A stretch of 64,000 nt of DNA from Chamaea fasciata (lineage: Eukaryota; Chordata; Aves; Passeriformes; Sylviidae), in assembly GCA_029207755.1 (NCBI GenBank), contig JARCOQ010000009.1, positions 32,510,914 through 32,574,913 on the forward strand, written 5' to 3'. Position numbers and translations under genes: made by a program. Positions 26,301-35,800 of this stretch are shown in pieces. The notes under the pieces are model-generated. The model saw only the letters and a program-made list of their open reading frames with translations, made no database searches and had not been told where the DNA came from. Every line of letters begins with the position of its first letter. Positions within the stretch are counted from its first letter, which is position 1.

Positions 26301-27567
26301 CACCAGGATGTGAAGTGGTGCAAACCCCACTGAATCTAGCCACAAAGCAAAAAACTGCCATGCGAGCACATGCTGAGGAAGCACCACATGTGTTCTGAAG
26401 AAATGGTTATCACGGATCACTTATAACTAAAAACAGCCAAAAGGGAAGCCAAGCAAAATCTGCAAGTCACTGAGCTGGGAATGAAGCAGCTTTAGAAATC
26501 CTCAAAGCAACTAGTCCTGTCCTTGGGTTTGAATCAAAACTTGGTCACCTCATTGTCAGGTTTCCCTGGTACAACTCCTCGAGGGCGAAAGCAATGCAAA
26601 GCTTTTCAACCAGGAGAGAGCAACAGACAAATTCCATCTGTCGAGGCTCTGTTTTCTGCAGGCACCAAAAAATGTCAAGGAACAATTTGTTGCCGTTTGT
26701 GTGAGGTTGTTAAGCAACATGAAACTCAAATATTGTGCCCATTCAGTTGGTACTGGAGCAGCCTAATTTGAGAGAGGGAGAGAGTAACTTTTGTGTGATT
26801 CACGGGCTTGCACTGACTGCTCAGTGATCCAGGGCACACGAGGGCATGAGCTGCACTGGCTGTGGGTGCTTTGGGATCTGCCACGGGAAGGGCGCAGCAG
26901 GCTTGGGGCTGCCTGGCATCACTCTGGATTGTCTGGGAGGTGGCATTGTGGCATCCCTGGTGCTGAGGGCTTTGGAGAGGCTTTTCCAAGTGTCACTTGT
27001 GGTTGTGGCTGAGCATCTTCTGACCAGTTGCTCGTGTTGGTGAATTGTGGATGCGTGGGAAGCATCCTGGTGTTAGCCAGGAGTTGGTGGGGATGGAAAC
27101 CTCAGCATTTCATGGTGCTCTGTGGATTTCATGTGGGATTTAGTACCGGAGTCCAGTGCTGGTAAACTCTGGGGTTTCAGGAGTTCTGGGGTGTGGCTGG
27201 AAAGGTGCAGACACTGAGGAAACCTTGTCCACATAAGACACCTCTGTGTGGTCTGGAGAAGAGCTGTGAGCATTTGGTCCTTCCCAATGTATTTGGGACG
27301 GATTCCTGATACGTCTCCCTGTCGAAGGCCTGCTCTCAAGGCATGGCCACGGAAAAGGTGTCACCAGCACCCATGCCACAGCCCAGACATCCCGGGAGGG
27401 GCAGAGCTCGCTCTGGGTGTCCTGGGGGAGGCTCCTGCTCACAGTGTGTTTTGTCCCTCAGGCTGGACTTCAACGGGTTCTACACGGAGCGCCTGGAGCA
27501 CATGTCGGCCGAGCGCAGCCAGAAGGCGCCGCCGCTGCTGCCCTGCCTGGCCGTGCCTGCCCAGTGA
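8370..27567 (+). CDS. TUBGCP2: Gamma-tubulin complex component 2 (GCP2), 17 coding exons
   Basis: Core subunit of the gamma-tubulin small and ring complexes that nucleate microtubules at centrosomes. Coding exons: 8370-8519, 9249-9377, 9683-9859, 12766-12925, 13311-13518, 14128-14327, 14803-14992, 15524-15669, 16329-16509, 17434-17614, 17821-17993, 19042-19170, 19609-19729, 21548-21691, 22134-22262, 23021-23184, 27462-27567 (TGA 27565-27567). They sum to 2688 bases, 895 aa; human GCP2 is about 902. The start MSEFRIHHDVNELL is the conserved family N-terminus, preceded by a short 5' UTR from an acceptor at 8346. The GRIP1 region includes FIEEKSSFEYGQVNHALAAA; GRIP2, the gamma-tubulin-binding half, includes RYQMLFRHMFYCKHVERQLC. 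The least conserved stretch is exon 22134-22262 and the last exon. A non-coding first exon ends at 7055. Confidence 0.97.
8520..9248 (+). other. TUBGCP2 intron 2
   Basis: The intron holds a G-rich stretch at 8570-8720 and the CR1 fragment annotated separately. Its right third is AT-rich with nothing recognised. Confidence 0.6.
8765..8933 (+). repeat. CR1 LINE 3' fragment
   Basis: Sense CR1 in TUBGCP2 intron 2, with gggcttggagcagcctggga and ggcagggggtggaacaagat. Confidence 0.9.
10032..10125 (+). repeat. CR1 LINE fragment, truncated
   Basis: Sense CR1 with catccctggaagtgtccaag and ttggacagggcttggagcaa. It stops before the usual 3' end. Confidence 0.85.
11655..11825 (-). repeat. Degenerate CR1 fragment
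   Basis: Sequence such as gaacacttccagaggtggtg and agtgaagaaatttttcctgc resembles the antisense middle part of CR1 3' ends. Divergence is high, so the limits are approximate. Confidence 0.5.
14645..14730 (-). repeat. Possible degenerate CR1 fragment
   Basis: The stretch around gaagttcctagtccagcccc in TUBGCP2 intron 7 resembles the antisense CR1 line 'tctagtccaaccccctgctc'. Only weak similarity is visible. Confidence 0.35.
14993..17433 (+). other. TUBGCP2 introns 8-10
   Basis: Three introns (14993-15523, 15670-16328, 16510-17433) flank exons 15524-15669 and 16329-16509. Their sequence is moderately AT-rich; a ttaaattaaa-type run precedes the acceptor at 16328, and a near-duplicate of cacctggtcttgtgtcaaga occurs around 15710-15765. 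No other feature was recognised. Confidence 0.5.
17994..19041 (+). other. TUBGCP2 intron 12
   Basis: About 1 kb of intron with no recognised repeat family or exon. Confidence 0.5.
20158..20195 (+). repeat. ATT-type triplet microsatellite
   Basis: An interrupted (ATT)n run of about 38 bases in TUBGCP2 intron 14. Confidence 0.9.
20783..20840 (+). repeat. Imperfect CATCTT-type microsatellite
   Basis: Repeated catctt, catcgtctt and catcatcat words over about 58 bases in TUBGCP2 intron 14. The rest of that intron (19730-21547) shows nothing else I can name. Confidence 0.75.
23283..23362 (+). repeat. CR1 LINE 3' terminal fragment
   Basis: Short sense CR1 end with gagatggtctttgaggtccc and ttccagcccagaccattctg. 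Confidence 0.75.
25838..26095 (-). repeat. CR1 LINE 3' end, well preserved
   Basis: Antisense CR1 from catagaatagaatcagaaaa through gggaagaacctttccctgat. It is nearly identical, in inverted orientation, to the copy at 30318-30558. Confidence 0.92.
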
Positions 27568-27745
27568 CCCTCAGCCCTGCCCTCCACAGCCACCCCACGG
27601 CCTGCCAACACAGCCTGGGGATGGCCCACGGGCACGGGGGAGTGTTCACTCTCCTCAGATGTTTGTAATGTTTTGGGGTTTTGTTGGTGTTTTGGTTTGT
27701 TTTTTTTTTTACTATGTTGTACAATGATGTGTTTGTGTGTTGTAA

Positions 27746-27751
27746 AATAAA
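27746..27751 (+). promoter_or_regulatory. TUBGCP2: Poly(A) signal of TUBGCP2
   Basis: AATAAA lies 178 bases after the stop codon, preceded by a T/G-rich 3' UTR and followed by an acgacaacgacgac run. Confidence 0.85.
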
Positions 27752-27821
27752 TTAAATAACGACAACGACGACAAAATCAGGGTTATATTGCCTGCTAACA
27801 GAACTTGGGGTGCAAATTATT

Positions 27822-27950
27822 GTGGATGCTCCATCCCTGGAAGTGTCCAAGGCCAGGTTGGACAGGGTGGGAGTGACCTGAGATAGTGGAAGGTGTCCCT
27901 GCCCATGGCAGGGGGTTGGAATGGGATAATCTTTAAGTTCCTTTCCAACC
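27822..27950 (+). repeat. CR1 LINE 3' fragment
   Basis: Sense CR1 just downstream of TUBGCP2, with ccatccctggaagtgtccaa and ggggttggaatgggataatc. Confidence 0.9.
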
Positions 27951-29139
27951 CCAAACTTGCAGCAGAGGAGTTCCAGGGAATCTAAACATTGCCTGAGGCA
28001 GTTTGAGAGCAGGTACGTATAGGGAGGAAGAGAAGTGTCTCCCAGGAACAAGGGGTAACCAAGGCACATGCCAGGGACACAGAGAGTGGGAACCTGGGGA
28101 CATGCGTGGCGGCTGTGGGCACAGGACTGAGTGCTCCTGTCCTTCCTGTCCCTCACTCCTCCTTTGCAGGGATCTCCCGGAGCCCATTGGAGGGAAGAGG
28201 CAGGTTCTGTGTGCTCCATGGCCTGCAGCTGGTCCTCCAGCTTGGCACAGGGAGAGAGAGCCTGGGAGAGGGTGGGGACCACCAGCAAGCATTAAGTCCC
28301 ACTCGAGGTTATGGAGAGTTCATTTTTTAAATCAACAGCAAACTTCTAAGCACCCGTGGATGACTAATCCCAAATCCCGTTCACACCCACTTGTCCGTGT
28401 CCATTTCCTGGTTGGCCCTGGCCTGAAACACTCAGAAACACAAACGTGCCCGGCTTCTCTGCCCTGATATCCCAGCTCCAGTGCCTCCCGTGACAGTCCA
28501 GCCACCCCAGTGCCCTGAGTCCCCCTGCAGAACCGCAGGACATGTCCAACGAGGTTGGGCATCCACTTTCATGCCCCTTGGACTCCCTCCAAGGCCGTAC
28601 ACACAGTCCCTAATGCCACTTGGAGCATCTCCCCACCCTCATGTCCGGTGGGCAGGCTCCACTGATGCAGTGCCCCCGTGCCCCATGGACCCTCCCCAAA
28701 GCCTCACAGACAGCCAGGATACCCCACAGACCGCTCCCAGATACCCATGGACAGCCCCCAGTGTCCCACAGACACCCACTGGTGTCCTGCAAACCTTCCC
28801 TGACCCCTGTGTATCCTCCCCAAGTGCCCCAGGGACTGTCCCCTGATGCCCCCTGACCCCTGCCCAATGCCCCACGGACCCTCCAGGTGTCCTGCGGGCA
28901 GTTCCCAATGCCCCGTGGCCCCTCCCTAATGCCCCACGGACCCTCCAGGTGTCCTGCGGGCAGTTCCCAATGCCCCGTGGCCCCTCCCTAATGCCCCACG
29001 GACCCTCCAGGTGCTCCTGTGTATCCTCAATTCCCCACGGACCCCCGTGCTTGCCCGGGGACAGTCCCCAAGGCCTCACAAACGCCACGTGGACAGTCCC
29101 CATTTCCCCTACGGACACCACCCGCTGCCCGTGGATCCT
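27951..29139. other. Intergenic spacer between TUBGCP2 and ADAM8
   Basis: No gene is recognised. From about 28600 the plus strand becomes C-rich, built of loosely repeated 'atgccccacggaccc' words that keep long frames open on the minus strand; these look like by-products of the repeat. Confidence 0.6.
28866..29014. repeat. 62-bp tandem repeat, about 2.4 copies, upstream of ADAM8
   Basis: Units start with aatgccccacggaccctcca at 28866, 28928 and 28990; the first two are identical or nearly so. It sits 0.4-0.5 kb upstream of the ADAM8 start codon within a larger field of degenerate, related words. Confidence 0.9.
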
Positions 29140-29800
29140 CCTCAATACCCCGCGGACGCCCGTGATGTCCCCAGCACCGCAGGGTCCCCACCCCATTCCC
29201 GGCGGGCAGTCCCCGGCGCCCCACAGCCCGCCGCGGTGCCCCGTGTCCCCCCAGCTCCCAGTGCCCCCCAGCATCCCTCCGCTCCCCCGCCGTGGGCGGC
29301 CCGTCCCGCCGCGCCCCGCCCCGTCCCGTCCGCGGCTCCGGGTGACTCACGGCGGGCGGGGGCTGCCGGCGGCGCGGCGAGCGGGGGCACGGCGGGACCT
29401 CCGAGCCATGGCCCCGCCGCTCCTCCTGCCGCTGCCGCTGCCGCTGCTGCTGATGCTGCTGCCGCCGGCCCGCGGTGAGCCTGGGGTGCCGGGGTGCCGG
29501 GGGGCGGCAGCCGCGGGACGGGGCGGGCGGGGAGTTTGGGGGGGGTGAGCGGCAGGAACCCCGGCGTGGGGCAGGCATGGAGGCAGCGGGATGCAGGCAC
29601 CGCGGGACGGGGATGTTTTCTCTCCGGGGTACCGGGGGGCGCCCCTGTTCTCGCCACGCGGGAGGAGGATGATGGAGAAGGGACGCCCGGGGCCAGGCTC
29701 GCTCCCACGGGGATGCTCCCGGTGCCTCCGGGCCCCGGCGGGTCGTGCGGGCGCCTCGGGAAGGCGACAGGAGGGTCACAAGCGATGGCCCGCGGCGAGC
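29140..29800. promoter_or_regulatory. ADAM8: CpG island and promoter of ADAM8
   Basis: GC- and CpG-dense sequence spans the ADAM8 first exon (ATG 29408) with no TATA box seen. The extent is judged by eye. Confidence 0.7.
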
Positions 29801-32800
29801 CGGGGGTCCCCCGCCTCTCAGCCGGTGGCTCATCTGGCCCCCAGCCGTGGACAAGGGACCCCACACCGAGCACCCAGCCCCGTCCGAGCCCGGCGTTCGG
29901 GGTTCCCGGGAAAAGCAAAGGGTTTATGGCAGAAATTCTCCGCTCCGACATCCAAGGAAGGCTGGGAGGGGGCTGAGCCTCTCAGGCACCAGCCGTTCTC
30001 CCAAACAGCCCCCACAGCCGCCAGACGCCGAGTCACACGCGGTGGCATCACCATGGGGAGCTGGAAAACCTGTCTCTGTATTGCCGCACCGGGGGTTCGG
30101 CGGGGCTTTCTAGCCCTAAAGGGACTTGCTGGCTTCTCAGGTGATGCTGAGCGCTCTGTGGGCGCCGGGCTGGGGGAGCTGCAGCTCCCTGGAGCCCGTG
30201 GCGTTCCCAGCAGGTATTTCAGGACTTGCTCTTCGGGCTCATCCCTGCAACTTCGTGTTGGCTGCTCTCGTTGCCCCCTGGCTTCAGACCCGAGGGAGCG
30301 GCGTGAGGCTGTGTTGGACGGGGAGGGGAGGGTTTAGGCTGGAGATCAGGGAAAGGTTCTTTCCCCAGAGGGTGCTGGGCACTGCCCAGGCTCCCCAGGG
30401 AATGGGCACGGCCCCGAGGCTGCCAGAGCTCCAGGAGCGTTTGGACAGTGCTGCCAGGGATGCAGAGGGTGGGATTGTTGGGGTTTCTGTGTGGGGCCAG
30501 GGGCTGCATCAGTGATCCTTGTGGGACCCTTCCAACTCGGGATATTCTATGATTCGGTAGTTCCCGGGCATCTGTCTCAAAGCCCTTGGGCTTTTCCCAG
30601 GCTCCGCTGCCGGGCTGGAGGAGCAGCTGCCGCACGTCGAGAGGTACGAGACGGTGCTGCCGCGGGAGCTGCGGGTGCCCCGGGGGAAGAGGGACCTCTC
30701 TTCGCCTCCGGTGAGTCACAGCTCGGCACAGCCGCCCTCCTGCTTTCCAGGGAATCTGCCCGGGGGGTTGCAATCCGCAGAGATCTTGTCCCACCACCAG
30801 GCTCACCCCTTGACCGACAATATGGCCAGACCCCCTCAGCCCTGCACCAAAAGAATGGCATGCCGCCCATTTCCTTGCCTTGCTTCCGACCCAGAGGATG
30901 GAGATGCTGAAGCAATTGATCAGATCAGCTTCCCTGGGCTGGGTTGGGTCTAATTAGGACCTGCAGACAGCGGGGTGCACTCCTGGAGAGAGGGCTGCTT
31001 TCTCCAGTGCTTTCTTTGGAGACGTGACCCAGCGGTGCCACCTCTTGCAGCCTTGCTATGATCTTGTGACATCTGGTCTTTCCTTAAGGAGGGGTTTGTG
31101 AAGCCTCATGGAGCTGTAAGCACTTTTCTTGCTGTGTCTGCTGAAGTTGGGGCTTTTTTTGTCCTTTGGGACAAAGAAATAAGAATCAGAAAGTTGCAGA
31201 AATCCACATGAAAGCAAGCCAGTGCTGTTTTTCTTGGGAAACCTGGCAATTTGGGGGAAGGAATGAGGTTTGAGTCAGGAGTTTGGAGTGCTTGATGTCG
31301 CCGTCCGTAGGATGCTTTGACCTCAAAGACACTTTCCTCATTGCCTTACAGTGAAATTCAGCCAATTTTTTTTTTTTATTCCTCTTCTAGACCCAAAAAG
31401 CGCCGTTTTTAGCGCCCGGGGGGATGGAGGGACCGGGGACACGAATTCCCTAGTGCCATACAGCACGTTCCTCTGTGATTCAAACCCTTCCTGATAAGCT
31501 AGCTTCAAAAACACTCCCCAAAAGCATCTGTTTTCCCTGCTCTAGAAACCTAAACTTGTCCACGAGATAAACATTCCCCAGGCTATTTAGAGACGCCATC
31601 TGTGCCGGGTGCGCGCCGGGCGGCTCCGCACCGATCCCCCCGGAAAGGGGAGCTCACCCACCTCGGGATCCCTCTGGAGAAGACATCTGCCATGAGCTGT
31701 GCACCTCGGGACTGCCATGGGGGCTGTCTGATGCGTGGCACCTGGATTTGGTCTTGGCTAGGGTGGTCCTTTGGATATCTCTATCCTGCCTTGTTGAGAG
31801 TGGGAAGTCTCCTGCTTTCCAAACCCTTTTTTTTTTTTTCTCTTGGAGAGAAGTTAGGTTTGCTCTCCTGGTCATCTGGGTGGGGAAGAAGCTCTCAGCG
31901 AGGTTTGATCAACACCAAGCCCCTCTGAGACAGAGACGGATGTTCTCCATGTTGGCTCCTCCTGTAGCCAGGATGGGCACAGGACACCGTGAGCTGGTTC
32001 TGGGGTTGGAGTGACCGGGACACACGGGATTGGTCCAGCAGGGCGCGCTGCCAGGTGAGGGTTGAAGCAGACTAGCTACCCCCTGGCTCTGGTGAATCCA
32101 AAAGTTCCTCCCTGCAGACAGGGTGGAGCCCTGGGTCCTGCAGCCCAGGTCTCCCGTGTGCCAGCCTTCCCGGCAACACAGCAGGGAGAGTGGCACATCT
32201 GGGCTCTTCATGGAATGGGGTCTGGAGAAGTGAGCCCCACCCCTACTGAAAGGCCTGTCGCCTCTTCCCACCCAGGGAAGAAACACCCGGAGCTCGGGTG
32301 GGATGGGACATCCTGTCCCCATCCTCTGCAAGCTCTCTGGGTCTCTTACTGAGACCAGCTGGAAGAAATTCCTCCTCTCCCTGCGCTCTGGTTGTGGCCC
32401 TGCTGTGCTGGCTCAGCACGGCCACGGGGCTTCCAGGGCTGCTCCCAAAGCCTTCCCATCTGGAGCCCTTGCACAGCCCATGCTAATGAGGAAGGGGGTG
32501 ATTCAGAGAAGCTTTATCAGGACTTCTTATTTTAAACTTGCCCTGCGGTCATCTCCAAGAGACGCTCCCTGACCCAGCACCCCCTTCCAAGTGCTTTCCT
32601 GCCATTCCTTAAGACCTCTTCTGGCCTTGGCGTTGCCAACAATAACAAAGGATGGCTTTGTTGGCAGACAGGGGTCAGGACAGGGGGGAGACGCTGTTCA
32701 TAAGAGAAGAATGTTCCAGGGACCCGGGAGCGTGCTGGCACGCTGGCCCGGAATTGCAAACCAGGGAGAATCGGGGCAGCTGAGTGACAGGCAAAGCCTC

Positions 32801-35800
32801 TCACCTGGCCCCGCTGGCACTGAGTCAGCAGGGCTTTCTGCTCAGCCTAGCTCCTTCCAGGGTGCAGATCACCCCCTTGGGAATGCTGAGCCATGGTATG
32901 ACAGCCAGTGCTGTCATCCTGCCCAGGGAGAGGCAGCACACCTCATCCCGGAGAAATGCTGGCCCCATGGGAAAGGTTTGCTTTGCCTTTGGCTCAGCTC
33001 TCTCCACACCTGGGTTCTGTAAGGGCTGAGGGTGTGCCCTCAGGAGAGGTGGATGTGCCCTCAGGAGACATCTCAGATCCCTCATGGCAAGGGCACATCC
33101 TGACACGGGACCATGACTCTTTCCCAGTGACCCCAGTGGGATGGGGCCTCCGGTGGTGGAGATGACAAGACAGCCCGGAGGGAAACACTTTTCCTGTAGG
33201 AACATCTCCATCCTGAGGGTTCAGGGCTCAGTTGGCTGAGCCACAGCCTCCCTGGCTCCCTCCCACCAGCAAAGGGGATCTGGGACACGGTGGTACTAAA
33301 ACCTGCTCTGAGAGGCTGAGGAGCGCCAAGGGAAGGCTGTTCCCTAAACGTGATGCGGCATGTTAGATCAGTCAGGGAGGAAGCAGTCTCTGCTGATAAG
33401 AGCCACAGGGATCTTTGTGGTTCAGCTGGTGAGTAAGTGCTGAACTCAGGCCCCAAAAAAGGAGCTCTGTGACTGATGAGTAGGAAACCTCAGCCCCTGG
33501 CACGGCCATCTGCAGCCATGTGTCAGACACGGGAAACCAGACTTTGCTGACTCCATCTCCTTGCGGGTGACCTGTTCTTCATCTCAGGATGTGCGGGGAT
33601 TTGCGTTATTGCCCACATGCTTTCTTCCTTCTCTTCTGATTTCCTGTGTCTTTGCTGGATGCCCCCAGGGTGAGCGGCCAGGCTCCCGGTCCCTCAGCAG
33701 GGCACACACAGACCCTGTCCCCTTCCTGGGCAGGACAGGAGCCAAGGGGCCCCTCTGGTGCAGCACTGGCTCCTGCTGACAGTGGGTCTCTGATGGCACC
33801 TCTCCTTCATGCAGAGCACCTACCCAGACCACGTCCTCTACAGTGTCCATGCTGAAGGCAGGGAATACCTCCTGTGGCTGGAGAAGAACAGGTGAGTGCA
33901 GGTGGGCACGGGTGGGGTGGCCTGAGGAGGGATTTGCATCCCACCCTTGCCATGAGCATCCCTTCTCCAAGGCCTGGTGTCACTGCACCGGTGACCTAAG
34001 AGCACTTTATTCAGCCCAGAGCACTTTATTCCCTCCTTGCCAAGCCCATCTGGGCAGGTCACAGTCCCCACACGCTCTCCCCCAAAGCGGGGTGGCTGCT
34101 GACGGCCCTTCCCCTCCCCGCAGGGCCCTGCTGGGGCAGCACTACACCGAGACTCACTACTCGGCCGACGGCTCGGAGATCACGGAGAAGCCGGACACGC
34201 AGGTACGGGCTGGCTCCGGGGGGAGCAGCTTTCCCACCGCGCTGGTGCAACCCCCACAGCTCTGCCCTCTCTCTCAGCAGGATCACTGCTTCTACCAGGG
34301 CCGCGTGCGGGGACACCCCGGCTCAGCAGCGAGCATCAGCACCTGCGGAGGGCTCAGGTACGGCCACGGCTCCCTGGAGCCCTGCTCCGGGCTGGGGAAC
34401 AGCGTCCAGCCTCGGCATATGGCACGGTGAGCCGGAGTGACCGAGCCCCGGTGAGCCGGAGTGACAGAGCCCCGGTGAGCCGGTGTGACCGAGCCCCGGT
34501 GAGCCGGAGTGACTGAGCCCCAGTGAGCCGGTGTGACCGAGCCCCAGTGAGCCGGAGTGACCGAGCCCCGGTGAGCCGGAGTGACCGAGCCCCGGTGAGC
34601 CGGAGTGACCGAGCCCCGGTGAGCCGGAGTGACTGAGCCCCGGTGAGCCGGTGTGAGCAAGCCCCGGCCGTGCTGATGGAGTGAGAGGTCTGCTTTCCCC
34701 TGCGGAAGGGAAGATGACATCCCTCTTCCTGCTGGAGGTGCTGACCCTGGCTGGGTGCCCGGCAGGAAAGGCGCACGGCACTTTTTGGGGGGCTGACTCA
34801 TGGCAGTGGGGTGAGAGTGGGGCCCTGACACCACAGGAGCTCCGGGCAGGAATGTTCTCGCTGGATCCATCCTTAATGGATCAGCTGCTGAACCCCAGGA
34901 CATTCCTGCTGCCTAAAGTACCGGACACTCCCTGTGCTGTGGGTGTCATAGCTTGTCCCCTCGCAGCCCAGCAGCCAGTTTGGCAGCTGTATTTATATAG
35001 AATCCCAGAAAGGCTTGGGATGGAAGGGACCTTAAAGCTCATGAAGTCCCGCCCCATGCCGTGGGCAGGGACACCTTCCACTAGCCCGGGTTGCTCCAAC
35101 CTGGCCTTTCACACTTCCAGGGATGGGGCACACACCACAGGCACTTCCAGGGGGGTGTGTGTGGGGTCTGTCCGTGTCCTGCCCGTCTCCCCAGCCTGAC
35201 GCCTGCCCTCTCCCTCTCTGCAGCGGGTTTTTCCAAGTGAACGAGACCACCTTCCTGCTGGAGCCGCTGGAGGGGGCAGTGGCCGGCCGGCACGCAGTGT
35301 ACCGAGCAGCTCACCTGCGGGGGAAACGCGGCACCTGCCGGGAGCCCAGGGCCACCCTGGAGTACGACCGCGAGCCCAAGATCCCTGCAGCCATGAAGCT
35401 CTACCGCTGGGTAGGGATTGCATTGCTGCCCCTTCCCTTCCCCGGGGGGCCGGGGAGGATGGGGGCGTTCCGAGCCCCCGGGCGATGCCCCTCTCCCTCG
35501 AGAGTGCCCCAGCACAGGTGGGAACAGGCCCTCAGACCCTGTGCCGACAGCAGGAGCATCCTCCCACCCCTCGGGCTCTGGGATGCCTGCAGAGCCCGGT
35601 GTGTTATCCCAGCAGCAGGTTTGGGTTTTCCAGCGTTCAAGCTGGAAGAAGTCTGAAACCCAGCAAAAACAAGATCCCAGAGCCGAGCTAGGAGACCTGC
35701 TAACCTTGGAAGGTCCTCTAGGATCTGACACACCCCGTGGGAGCTGCCTGGCTCGGCAAACTGCAAGCTGAACCCCACTTTCCTCTTCCTTTTCAGAAAT

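Larger units (their letters stand above)
23185..27461 (+). other. TUBGCP2 intron 17 (4.3 kb, the largest)
   Basis: The intron holds CR1 pieces at 23283-23362 and 25838-26095 and otherwise unremarkable sequence. No conserved exon or RNA gene was recognised. It separates the last GRIP2 exon from a 106-base terminal coding exon. Confidence 0.6.

Noticed and set aside
28639..29274. 211-codon Gly/Arg-rich frame on the minus strand
   Set aside because: It runs through degenerate tandem repeats of C-rich words; the composition explains its openness and no family is recognised.
34292..34903. Repetitive 203-codon minus-strand frame with TPAHRGSV repeats, and two others overlapping it
   Set aside because: They translate the 24-bp intronic minisatellite, whose length is a multiple of three; ADAM8 splicing removes it.
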